From positions 576,001 to 640,000 of the forward strand of contig CALZFC010000301.1 of the NCBI GenBank assembly GCA_945643635.1: a DNA stretch of 64,000 nucleotides, in the 5' to 3' direction. Position numbers and translations under genes: made by a program. This document shows positions 36,215 to 47,075 of the stretch, one piece after another. Each line of letters opens with the position of its first letter. Position 1 is the stretch's first letter. This DNA is from Allodiplogaster sudhausi. Its lineage: Eukaryota > Nematoda > Chromadorea > Rhabditida > Diplogasteridae. The notes under the pieces were generated by a model. The model did no database searches, was not told the DNA's origin, and worked only from the letters and a program-made list of their open reading frames with translations.

Positions 36215-38188
36215 ATCATAGATAGAGAGAGAAATAAGAAAAAGAGTAAGGGAGAGAGAGAACCTACCTGTACTGGTCGTGACTTGTAATGAATCTGCTG
36301 CTAACTGGAGCAACGTATTCGTCAAGTATTTCGCCCTGATCGTTATTGCATTTGAAATTTGAAATATAGGCAATAGTTGCGAATGAACACATTAAACTAC
36401 TTTAATTTTTTTTTGAATAAAGCTATCTATAAGGCATAAAACCATTGGAGAATATGGTTATCTAGAAAGGTAGAACGATGGAAATGACGATTACAGTATC
36501 ATGTCTCAACACCTGTTTATATTCCATGATGACATGAAGCTCATCCTTGACAATGCGAGTCGAGTTGGTGCGCTTGATGGAGGGGTGCAGGAGGGCGTGC
36601 GAGCGTGGCCCGATCGGCCCAACCAGGTATGCCTTAAAGGAGCACGAAAACTCGCGTTTGAATTCGCGCCTTTTTGCCTGATCTGCGGTGGTCGGGAAAA
36701 TTCAAATACTAGATTACGCTTGCGTGTTTGTGCTCCTTTAGGAAACATTGGAAATAAAATTATAACAAAAAAAAGTAATTTATCTGAAAAAGACATCGTT
36801 TGACATTTGCAGAATTCCTATTAATTCCTTTAAAAAAAAAGATTACTGAAAAAAGTTTTTATATAATCATTCAATTGCTATAATTTTCAGCTTCTATCCA
36901 CAAACCTCTGTTCTAGGAAAGGCGGATGCTATTCGTTCTGCCATCAAAGCCGCATTTCCGCCAATGTGATACTGTAATAATGAGTTTAAAGAGTACTGTA
37001 ATTAAGGGCGTTTTCAGCAAGGTGTACGCACATCAACAACAATGCTGTCCATGGCTGACAACTAGACTGATAGGCAATTTAGTACCTGAGCCTTTGGGCT
37101 GCTTTCGGCAGCCTTGACCACAGTGGAGAATGTTTCTTCGTCGGACATGTATCTGTAAATAGCATGTGGCTGATAGATACATGCATATGTAGCAATGATT
37201 AAATTATGGAAAATAGTTACTCGTATAAATACATGTATATACGTATGTAGGTATATAAACAAGGAGTATCTAAATACAGTAGGAAGCTGGAAAATGAAAT
37301 AAATTATATTTAAAAAAAGAAATTCAGGAAGGTAGAAATTCAAATAAATTATTTAAAAAAAAGGAAATTTCAATAAAAACCTTTCGGCAGCGGCTCCACG
37401 TATGAAGAAGTGTGAGAAGGCTTCGCCAAGCTCTTGAAGAGAGCCGAGCGACTCTCGATCCGACTCCGAGCTCGTCGAGATGTTCAGCTTTTCCAGCAGC
37501 GACGTTCCGGGCACAATCAAGTCGACGTTGCAGTTGAAGCTGCAAAGGAAATGGATTTAAAAAATTAAATAGATTTAAAAAAAGAGAAGAATATGGACAA
37601 GGATATATAGAACAAGAAAAAGCAAAAGCAAAAAAAAAGACGTTCAAAAACCATATAAGCAAAAGCTCACCCAACAACAGCTTTGCGGAAGACAACGGAA
37701 GGCTGTGTAATCACCTTGTCCCAGGCGACCAAGATGGCTTGCTCCACCTAAACGGAATCTTTCCGGTGATTTCAGAAACTGTATTCCGTTGCGGGCAACG
37801 GAAATGGAACAAAATATTCTTAATTGCGGAAACTTTTTTCTCTTTCTTTCATTCAGTCAAGCAAGCTGCTGAAGAAAGTCAGCTGCGGAATGAAACAGCG
37901 TTTTGGCACAACGAAAAGTGCATGTACACCGCTTGTATGATACGGTATTAAGAAACAAATACAAAACGCACAACTAATTGTAAGTAGAGATGAATCGTAT
38001 TATATAATTATTAAATAAATTAAAATAAAAAGAAGAAATACGGCACCGACCGAATACGATGATATCCTGCGATGCTCATTGAAGTTGCTGTAGAAGTAGG
38101 GGAGAGCGGCGAAGAGGAGCGCGAGATGGAGATAGCGATGCTGCGAGGAAAACAGCGGAAGGGGCGATGCCCACGCGTCGTGCGGCAT
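32730..38188 (-). CDS. ADPGK: ADP-dependent glucokinase (505 aa, 15 exons)
   Basis: Exons, high to low: 38188-38051, 37747-37671, 37539-37381, 37152-37086, 36971-36906, 36632-36513, 36335-36268, 35460-35298, 35154-35089, 34746-34624, 34353-34231, 33956-33861, 33494-33403, 33059-32981 and 32810-32730, all phase-consistent. The product phosphorylates glucose using ADP. Family blocks seen: FNCNVD (residues 73-78), GAAAER, YHIGGNAAL (148-156), VGPIGP, RPDLVILTGVHLLE, PIHVELGSM, SLGLNEQELAFL, RIHFH, LAAGARLAG, TPVLVCK and the C-terminal DDAIS. A hydrophobic segment near residues 20-35 (LHLALLFAALPYFY) is a likely signal or membrane anchor, as in animal ADPGK. The expected GxGD motif reads GIDD (481-484). 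The start is the only in-frame ATG in exon 1. Length is close to human (~497). Confidence 0.93.
35475..36230. repeat. GA minisatellite with GGAGGGTGCAGA / GGAGGGTACAGA punctuation (ADPGK intron 7)
   Basis: About twenty blocks of (GA)n are separated by GGAGGGTGCAGAGAG or GGAGGGTACAGAGAG. It fills nearly the whole intron between exons 7 and 8, so the sense strand of the intron is almost pure pyrimidine up to the CTCTCAG acceptor. Confidence 0.9.
36633..36742. mobile_element. ~110-bp TTAA-type MITE ending at the exon 6 acceptor of ADPGK
   Basis: The left end CTTAAAGGAGCACGAAAACTCGCG and the right end GTGTTTGTGCTCCTTTAGG are inverted repeats (AAAGGAGCAC / GTGCTCCTTT). A TTAA lies at the left boundary and TTAG at the right. 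On the minus strand the left boundary reads CTCCTTTAAG directly against exon 6, so the element end is the 3' splice site. Confidence 0.65.
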
Positions 38189-39608
38189 GGTTGGGCACAA
38201 CAACAAGATGTATTATTTCTTGAAAATTTAATTCAATACTTAAAAATAACAGATAAAATTTGCGAACACCGAGCTATTGATCTCTTTTAAATCACAATTT
38301 ATCACACCCAAAACGTGGTTAAAAAAAACGGATTAAATACCTTAAGTCGCTGACATTTTCACATATATCCATGGTCTAATTAACCGAGGTTATATGTTAA
38401 CTATTACGCTACTTGACCATTAATAAAAATGCATATTGCTGTCCAAGAAAGTGATGGCAGAACGGCCGCTTTCTCTATGAAAGCACTGTACAATATGGAC
38501 ATGAGTGCTAGGTTGCTCTGATTTAGTCAGTGCGTCTTACCTGCTATCAGTCAGTCTCCTCGGTCTGTATAGCGAAGAAGAAGGAGAGAGAGGAAGGGAA
38601 GAAGAAGAAAGCAAAGCACTCGGCTTAGCCAAGATTGTCGAGGCGACTAAATGGCAAAAAAAAAAAGAAAGAAACAAAATCAATTCAGAAGTGAACGAAG
38701 CAAGTGCAGTGCGCCAAAAAAAAGAAGGCTAATCGAATTAGACGGGAAAGGAATGGAACATCTAATGGTAAGATGAAAATGTCTTTTCCGACTGTCGAGG
38801 GAAAAATTCCTTACAAAAAAATCAACTATAATCATAGATTTCCGACATGTTTAGATATGTTTACGCTTAATAAATCATATATGAAGCTATAGTAAATACA
38901 AAATAAATGGAGATATCTGTAAACTTATGCATATGCTTATGCATAACTTATGTACATACAAACAGATGATCGGTAATTCTAGTGTGCACGTGATTTAGCA
39001 GGTTGCAATTTACCATAAATCTAAAGGACGGAAGAAAGAAGAGTCTGACAAAAAGATGAACAATGTGGCAGAAGAAGAAGAAGACACCTTCCAGCCAAAA
39101 ACAAACGAGAAGAGCGACCGCGTCAACGGAGCGAACACTTGGCAAAACGATCATTTTTTTTTTCTAATGATAAGAACAAGAGTTAAGGTTGTTCAACCTT
39201 TTATAATACATAAAAATAATGTTCAATCGGGCTATCCCTTAGCGTGCAAAGTGCATGTTATCAAAATTAATATTTTAAATGTGCGAATTCATTTCATATG
39301 TGGAAAAAAACCTGTAATGTTACATTATATGAGACATAATGATTCGGGTGACACTACGAGGAAGAAAAGAAGAGATTGTATTTTATTTTCAACTTTTAAG
39401 AAATACTTATTATGAACTTGTAACGAACTTTATTTTTTCCTTTGAAAAGCGTATGAAAGTGAAAAATTTGCTGACCTCATTCTCATTCTTCTTCTCTTCT
39501 CCTCTATCGATCGGTCGACTCTGGGTTCGCTCTTCTCTGTCTATATTTCAGTGAAAACTAGATTAATGACTAAATATTTAAGGGCTAACCTTATTTCCTG
39601 CCGACGAC
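38189..39608. other. Divergent intergenic region between ADPGK (-) and the small membrane protein gene (+)
   Basis: It holds AG-rich stretches (38575-38720) and an acidic ORF beginning at 39056 (MNNVAEEEEDTFQPKTNEK) whose coding status is unclear: it lacks convincing splice sites. No other gene seen. Confidence 0.35.
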
Positions 39609-40518
39609 ATGCGACTTCTCTTGATGCTCCTGTTGCTTGCGCTCGCAAGAAACTCTGCGCAATTCGAACTCTATGTCAGAACGTGGCTTTTTACTGTCTC
39701 ACGAAGCGTATCACGACTTCTTTTTTTTTAAGTTATTTCCAAATGCGCGACATCAAATGCTGGACAAACATATCTATAAACTAAATTTTGAAAAGTTTTA
39801 AACGCTTAAATCTGCTTAACGATGCTATTAATTATATACATATGTATGTCAACCCGCTTAAGAGGAGGACGTTCACTAGAAAAAAAAATGCAAATTTTAA
39901 TGGCGCCTCTCATTCTGTCGTGCTATTTCGCCTGCGTGAAAATAGCACGAGAAAATGAGAGAGCGCAGGGCGGCGATGGCTGAAATGTCGGACTTTAGCT
40001 TTGGTCATCGTCCTTCTTTAGGGGCTCGTATCGACCGAAAATGACGGATATAGAGATTGGGGCATCGATTTCCTAACCGTCGGAGCAAAAACGGGGGCTT
40101 TCTGAACTGATTTAGAATGCGGATCCCGACTGGGAACATCCTATAAATCGATAGCAAATACAACATGGTATTTACATACCTCTTTAGCGCTGCTTCTCTC
40201 CATGGACTTCGGATGATTGTGACAAGTACTGCGCCGGCTTCTTTCGGCATTGCTGGTCGCGTTACACGGCCGACGACAACGAATGCTGCATCATTCCATA
40301 TTTCTTTTTCGTTGGAATTCCAAACGAACCACAATGATTTTCTCGAAAAGACGACATTTTGATAAAGTAACTTCGTTCTCCACCTTTTTTCTTGCACTCA
40401 CCATGTTCCACTTGTTCATTTTACTTCTGCATTTCAGCTCGGTTTCGGTGGGATAGTTTGTATAACATTTATCGTCGTTTTAATTTACATTGTCATGGAC
40501 AAGAATCATAACCACTAA
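39609..40518 (+). CDS. Small Cys-rich type I membrane protein (100 aa, 3 exons)
   Basis: Exons 39609-39707, 40188-40310 and 40438-40518 are all in phase 0, with introns GTATCA...CTTTAG and GTTGGA...ATTTCAG. The protein starts with a strong signal peptide (MRLLLMLLLLALA). A short ectodomain follows with cysteines in the pattern C-x9-C-x3-C-x6-C-x10-CC (DDCDKYC, RHCWSRY, NECC). It ends in a transmembrane helix (GIVCITFIVVLIYIVM) and a seven-residue polar tail (DKNHNH plus stop context). CxxxC after a WxxDD motif faintly recalls a DSL domain, but the similarity is too short to call. The minus strand has an overlapping ORF (40397-40005) without signal or family features. The architecture is seen; the function is unknown. 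Confidence 0.5.
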
Positions 40519-40950
40519 TGCCTTCCGAGACGTTTCCCTTACGCCAATTGTTTAAAACATTCATTACTATAATGTATTTTTGGGTTTAGTTTAAATACTC
40601 AATTTTCCAGATTTAATCACTTTATTCACAAGTAGCTTTGGAGATCAATAGTCACATCAACATTACATGAGAACTGGAAACGTTTTCTTAATGTATTGCG
40701 CAGCATAAAAATTTTTTAACAAAGTATTATTACTTTCCATTTCACCAAATTACGATATCAGCATAGAAAGAAATTGGAAAAAAAGAAAAAGAAATATTGA
40801 CGATATTATATTATATCATCGAAAGGACGCCGATGCGGCAGAATAGAGTGGGAATTTAATGTGCTAACTATACACTTTAGAAAAATGCCTGCACCCTACA
40901 TTCGCCTCCTTTCGGGAAGTGTCCGCACTCCGCACCCTACATTCGCCGCC
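40519..40950. other. Tail-to-tail intergenic region
   Basis: AT-rich. TTTATT at 40621-40626 is a minus-strand AATAAA suited to GTF3C5. The 16-mer GCACCCTACATTCGCC occurs twice close together at about 40890-40948. No gene seen. Confidence 0.45.
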
Positions 40951-41196
40951 TTATTCTCCTGCTTTCTCCCACTCGTCATCCATGGCAGCCTCGTTGCCGT
41001 AGCCCGCCATGTCCACCACGTCCAGATCAGTGCTCGTCTTCCTCACATCGTCCTTGATCATTGAACGGATCTGCTCCAGAACTTGCTGCAAATATATCTC
41101 AGACAGCTAGAGAAAGAGAGTGAGAGATAGAGAGATAATGAGAAAGAAAGCAAGACAGCGATAGAAAGAGAGAGAGAAAGAGAGAGAGAGAGCGAA

Positions 41197-41241
<45 letters not shown>

Positions 41242-41320
41242 AAGAGATAGTAAGAGAAAAAAGAGGAAGAAAGCGAGTGAAAGAGATAGAGAGAAATAGA
41301 GAGAAAAAGCAAGAGTGAGT

Positions 41321-41366
<46 letters not shown>

Positions 41367-41442
41367 TAATAAAAGAAAAAAGAGAATGAAAGCGAGAGAA
41401 AGAGATAGAGAGAAATAGAGAGAAAAAGCAAGAGTGAGTGAC

Positions 41443-41497
<55 letters not shown>

Positions 41498-41571
41498 TAG
41501 TACGATAAAAAAAGAGGAAGAAAGCGAGAGAAAGAGATAGAGAGAAATAGAGAGAAAAAGCAAGAGTGAGT

Positions 41572-41619
<48 letters not shown>

Positions 41620-43947
41620 TCTCTGACTGACCGGCGACACGTATCCGCACTGCTTGTTGTACTCTGGATTGGCTGACTTGTGAATGAGCTTCTGCGCCTC
41701 GCTGATCTCAATGTCGCAGAGGGAGTACCACATCTGACGAACACGAGGGAGGCGGCCTACAGAAGTGGATTAATTCATAATTAATTAATTTATTTATTTA
41801 TTTATTCATTATTAATTCATTCATTAAGTTAATTCATTCATTAATTCATTAATTCATACATTAGTAATTCATATATACTTGTGTAAATAGAAATATATAG
41901 TTATAACTTATGGTTAATAAATTACAAAACATTACACTTTTTGCGTTATCACATTGACTCTTTAAAATACATTCCAGGGAGCATAAATAAATAAATAAAT
42001 AAATAAAAACAAAACAACTGTGAAAACGTTCCACGGCAACTACGTTAAACATAAAAAAGCAAGACTCAGAGAAAATATAAATAAGTGCAATGATTGCAAA
42101 CGTGTTGACCGGAAGTAGCCGAAGCTAGTTCTACTTACTTATTGTTAATAACAATCAAAACCATCTCTATTTGATGCCATAAAGCAGTAAATTAATAAAT
42201 AAGTAGATAAAGACGCTAGCGAATAAAGTTAGATAATTAATTAATTAATTATATAATAGATAAACAAGTTAATAAGTAAATAAATTAATTAATTAATTAC
42301 ATAATAAATAAACAAGTTAATAGGTTAATAAAACAAGTAAATATAAGTAAATAAAAGACAACGGAACCTGGAACGTATGAGAAGCCGATGGCCTCCTCAT
42401 CGTCCGTGTCGTCCGCCAGCCGGCCCGCTCGATCTCCCGACACCTTCAGACGCTGTCGCTCCGGAATTTTGTTGTGTTGTCTGCAAATTTCTTTATTACT
42501 GTGAATAAATCATAATTTAAAGAGAGAAAAAATCTAAGAGATTCATGATAATGATAGGCAAATTTTTACAACAGTATGCCATTTCAATAAAAAAAAAAAC
42601 TAACTATACCATTTAGTAAACTATCATGGTAACACTGGGCAACGGTCCATGCTAATTCAATCTTGATTTTAATGGAATTTACAAACGGTCATCTATTTGC
42701 GGAACTAAAATTATACGCCTCTTTTCATTACACCATCTTACATAATTTCCTATCATAGTACGAAAGTCCCAATTATAATAGATAACAAATTATTTCCTGA
42801 GTTAAAAACTTATTTCATAAAAATAATTCTATATATTAATAGACACAATATACCTGTTTGTCAATACAATAATAACAACAAAAAATGCCAACCTGAACGA
42901 CACAACAAGTGTTTGGTATGCAACCGCATCTGGATCCTTTCTGGGGTCATAGCCGAAGCGGCACCAGAGTCGCCCGAATGGGCCATTTGTGATGTAGAAG
43001 GCGAACTTTTGGAGGAGCGTCCTTAAAGGGGCCAAAAATTCACGTTTGAATTCGCGCCTTTTTGCCTGACTGAAGGGAGAGATAGAACGCGATTTAGAGA
43101 GACGAGACTACAAAAGTCAGCCACATTTAAGGGGACCTTTCTTCTTATTTTTAGGAAAGCGGTATTTGACAAGAAAATAAATCATGACCGAAATTACAAG
43201 GAAATTATTTTAAGGAGAAAGCCCACATTTATGCCTTGTTTAGAAAAATACAAAATTATAAATGGGAAAATTTCAGTGCACAATAATAAATCTTAAAAAA
43301 AAGTAGTTAATTAAAAACTACCGTACTTCAGGATGTTCTCGTCGAGACCCGTCTTGAAGACGACAGCAACTCTCGTCCAGAGAGGCCGCTCCTTGAACAG
43401 CTCTTCCAGCGCCTTGTGGGGCTCCACGTTTTTGCATCTTCAATCATTATTTTTTAAGCACGTTTTTTTCAAATTTAATTTGTTCAGTATAAAAAATTCT
43501 AATTGAGGCAATAGAATACCCTCATTCGATCATGAGAGAGACTATCAAACCTATATATCCTGAAAAGTGCAAGGGTTAATATTTTTATTTTTATTCCTCC
43601 TTCTATATTCCAATGTTTCTAATCTTTTCTGTTCTCGTGGATATTAAAAAAAAAACTAAATTCTTACCGTAACCAAAAACTTTCTGCCGCACACTAATAT
43701 TATCCCCATGCTCCAACCTCAAGTTCGCATCTTGCACTGCTGCCTCTGTGGGCGCTGTCGGGAAGTCGGCATCAGCGTTCACGTTTAATGATAACTTCTT
43801 TCGTTCGAGACGCAAATCTGGAAATGGGGAAGGCGGTGAGGGAGGGGGAGAAAGAGAGGGAGAAAGAGAAAGAGAGAGACAGAGAGAGAGACAGAGAGAG
43901 AGCGAGGGAGAGAGAGAGACTGAGAGAGAGAAAGAGAGAGAGAAAAA

Positions 43948-43978
<31 letters not shown>

Positions 43979-45765
43979 GGAGAGAGAGAGTGAGCAAGGG
44001 AGACCAGAGGATAGAAATTTCTTTTTCATAAATAGTAATGTTTATGAAGAAGGAAAAAACAATAGCTTCGTAGAAAGCAGGCAACACGACAATAAACTGC
44101 ATAACTGTCTTCGAGAATGCAAGCTCATGCTGGCTTTCGGGGTCGTTACTATGTAAAAAAATGAAACCGAAGAATACCGTTCAATTTTAGTGTGCTACAG
44201 GAGTACGGTATGAAAAAGGCGACCAGAAAACTGACTCTGTCCATGTCCAAACACTTGCTTGCGAGTCTGCACACCGAATGCGGTGTCTCGGCAAAGAATC
44301 TTGTTCGATGGCGTATTATAGCTGAAAACAAAAATAATTATATCAGAAAATAAAATAAACATTAAAGAATCATGTCATAAAATAAAATACAAATATAAAT
44401 AACAAAAATTATACTAATAATAAACTGTAATAATATTAATAGTATATGAGCAACTGGGAGAAGAATCTAGGAAGTCATAGGTAGATTAAATCGATTTATA
44501 ATATTGAAAACTTCTCTTATCATTTTTTTTTTAATTTCTTTCTCCATCGCTCTTCACTAACGTATTTCTATATCTCACCATCTTCTTAACTACTCAAATT
44601 TTTCGTTGTTCTTCTCTCTGGGTCCTCTCTGCCAGTCTCATTCTCTCTGCATCTCTCTCTCCCTCTCTCTCTCTCTATCTCCCCCCCCCCTCTCTCTCAC
44701 TCCGTATTCTGTTCCACCCACCGTGTGAACTGGAATGGTGGTAGAAAGAGAGGAGTGTCATCCGGGGTTGAGTCGGGTCGATCCCACCAGCAAAGAGCGG
44801 AAGGAAGATCCTGAATGAGGAAGTTAAGCTAGCAATTTTGTTTTCCTAAATTTAAACAACAAAATGGGAAAATAATGAATAAATGAAAATGAAATAAATT
44901 ATAATAGTCAAAAATTTCCTTAAAACGTTACCTATAACTCTGGTTAACATAAACATTTAAAGAAGATTAATTTATTTAAAGAAAAGCCTTATCCCTCGCC
45001 TCGCCCGGCTTGCAATTTATTGATCGCACTTTGTAATTTAGTTCGGCTAGGGGCTCTCTTGTGTGCGGTAAACAAAGGAGCCATTCTCCTAGTATGGTTA
45101 CGGTATGGGAACCAGGAATGGGGAAAAAACACCACATGCGGAGGGCAAACGTATGGGGCAAATTTCAAGAATTGTAAAATCAAGTTCAAAAACCGTAAAA
45201 TCGAAGTACATCAAGAAACAAACATGCGGAATGAGCCTCGGGAGGAGGTCATCAAAGACATTCGAGTCGACTCTGCCACGGATCGGCAGATACTGGAAGT
45301 CGCAGAGAGTCTCGAAGCGGAACTGTGTGCCGATCTTCAAAGAAAAATTAAAATACATTTTTGAATTGCCGCCATTTCACAAAAAAAATTTACTATAAGA
45401 GAGAGAAATTATATGGAATATGAGGCCCAAATTTAAAAGTATAATATATCGTACTATGTATGCAAAATATCTTGCAAATATAATGCAATAGGAATACAAA
45501 ATAATATTTCTTAGAACTACTAAGTTTTCATAGCACTTTCCTTACAACCTTTCATCAAACGGATTTGCTACCAATGTTGCACGTGTAAAACATATATAAT
45601 GTAATTACAAGTCGCAAAAAAAATGAAGTACTCCAATTTTACAACAATAAAAATATAGCTACCGTACCATGCCAAGGCATCTGGCCTCTACGACGGAGGG
45701 GTCTCGCTTCTTTCGCCGAATCCGAATAGCCAAGTGCACGGTGCCCGAAGTAACCTGGGAAAAGG

Positions 45766-45812
<47 letters not shown>

Positions 45813-46563
45813 ATCGTTTATCTGGCATGCATATTTAAGAGTAATAGGGCAGTTAATTAATTGGACCTTATTAAATATGCATTTAAAAAAATGAATATAA
45901 ATATTCTTTTCAATATATTCGCTCACAATTTCAAATGAAAGCTTGGACTAGTCGAAAGGCTAGATAAAACAATCTCTACTTGGCTATCACGATTATAAAC
46001 TTTTTTACTTTAAACACATGGCGGGAAAACAAAATATTCAAACCGCCGCTTCATTCTTGCGCTCTGCAGTGAGGCTGCTCGTGTAGGGATTCGCTGGAGT
46101 GTGACGGAGCTCGAGTGGGCGGCTGTGGAAGTAGGCCTAGGCAAGAAAGAGAGTGAGAGGGGGAGAGAGAGAAGAAAGAGGGAGAGAGGGAGAGAGAGAT
46201 AGAGAGAGAGGGAGAGAGATGGAGAGAGAGAGAGGGGGAGAGAGGGAGAGAAGGGGAGAGAGGGAGAGAGAGATAGATAAAGCGATTTATACCTCTAATG
46301 ACATGACATACTTTTTCACTTTATCTAAACAGAAACTCAGAAGCGGAGGAAAAAAGAGGTATATAAAAAAGGAGAGAACGGTGGGAGTAGGGTATGTCCC
46401 GAGAGTATGGTACCTGGTTGATATTGTAGATGCCACCGAGGGTGTCGAGTGCCTTGTCGATGTTCTTGACAATGGCAGGATAGGAAATGAGCACCAGCTC
46501 GGGTGGCGCCTCGGGCAGAGAGAGGATGCTGCCGGCAACGGGCGGCAGCAAGTTACGCAGCAT
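40951..46563 (-). CDS. GTF3C5: General transcription factor IIIC subunit 5 (442 aa, 12 exons)
   Basis: Exons: 46563-46414, 46136-46044, 45754-45668, 45334-45224, 44810-44722, 44321-44236, 43817-43718, 43437-43327, 43021-42893, 42480-42368, 41756-41632 and 41085-40951, all phase-consistent. The TFIIIC subunit binds the internal promoter of tRNA genes for RNA polymerase III. Conserved blocks: ELVLISYPAIVKN near the N-terminus, DFQYLPI, PLFLPP, KERPLWTRVAV, and the signature YITNGPFGRLWCRFGYDPRK in exon 9, then RVRQMWYSLCDI. The C-terminus is acidic (MDDEWEKAGE). An AG sits 12 nt upstream of the ATG after CCCTTTGCAG, a good trans-splice site. The exon 7 donor was placed at GTTGGA by phase and family alignment, because a better-looking GTAAGA downstream breaks the frame. 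The start could lie further upstream if a 5' coding exon was missed. Confidence 0.92.
41105..41618. repeat. Higher-order GA repeat, ~125-bp period, in GTF3C5 intron 11
   Basis: A unit containing AAAGCAAGAGTGAGTGACAG followed by a (GA)n run and AAAGAGATAGTAAGA recurs about three times (near 41307, 41427 and 41557). Confidence 0.8.
41765..42360. repeat. AT-rich TTAATTAAT/AATA repeats in GTF3C5 intron 10
   Basis: Runs of TTAATTAATT, TTATTTATT and AAATAAATAA dominate between exons 11 and 10. No exon seen. Confidence 0.7.
43022..43069. repeat. 48-bp segment related to the TTAA MITE at 36633, at a GTF3C5 acceptor
   Basis: CTTAAAGGGGCC...CACGTTTGAATTCGCGCC continuing to TTTTTGCCTGA matches 36633-36681. 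Both begin at the base next to an exon acceptor on the minus strand (CCTTTAAG before GTF3C5 exon 9 and ADPGK exon 6). Confidence 0.75.
43840..43995. repeat. (GA)n tract in GTF3C5 intron 6
   Basis: Continuous GA/AAAGAGA repeats; ORFs across it are shadows. Confidence 0.85.
45769..45812. repeat. (AT)n(GT)n microsatellite in GTF3C5 intron 2
   Basis: An uninterrupted AT run followed by GTGTGTGT. Confidence 0.9.
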
Positions 46564-47075
46564 TTGGTCGGCTTCTGCAAAGGGTTACTGTATACTTTGC
46601 AGCATCAGAGGGGTTGGTTACGCAAGGGGAATACTGTAATCAGAACGGTTCATGCAGAGAGGATAGGGAAGAGCAACAGGAAATCGAGGGAGTAGAGAGA
46701 GAAAGAGGGAGAAGAGAGAGCGAGAGAGAGGATATGGAGAGAGAGAGAGATGGAGAGAGAGAGATCAAAAGATTCTCACCGAAGAAAAGCAACAAAAATA
46801 CAAAGATGACGAAGGATATCGTAGCGACTTCTGAACGCTTGTTTAGAAAGAAAAGTGTTTCAGAAGACTAGTCACAAGTTTTATCAAAACATTCAAATCA
46901 AGAACAATCATAACATTTCAATCTCACAATCAACAAAATTCACAGGCACCCGGAAATAGTACGTCAAAGAAAGAAATATAGATTGATTATAATGGAAATT
47001 ACGTCATCAGTTCCAAAAAAGGGAGAAAAATGGCAACTAGACTTTGAGAAATTGTCAATGAATTAAGAAGGAATA
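46564..47075. other. Short intergenic region between SNAPC3 and GTF3C5
   Basis: 512 bp between the SNAPC3 stop and the GTF3C5 ATG, same strand. It includes a GA tract (46690-46770), a donor-like GTGAGAATC near 46785 on the minus strand, and CCCTTTGCAG just before the GTF3C5 start. It could be an operon spacer with trans-splicing, or a 5' UTR intron. Confidence 0.45.

Noticed and set aside
35191..36373. 300-residue ORFs across the ADPGK intron 7 minisatellite
   Set aside because: The array period keeps frames open by chance. The flanking exons splice cleanly around it and it contains only Ser/Leu/Pro or Arg/Glu repeats.
39056..39415. Acidic plus-strand ORF starting MNNVAEEEEDTF
   Set aside because: The first 35 codons look coding, but there is no acceptor, donor or family match; left as unresolved.
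40005..40397. 130-residue minus-strand ORF
   Set aside because: No signal, motif or splice partner, and it overlaps the better-supported plus-strand membrane protein exons.
43603..43717. GTAAGA donor that would extend GTF3C5 exon 7
   Set aside because: It ends in the wrong phase for exon 8 and adds residues not matched in the family; GTTGGA at 43717 gives the right phase and alignment.
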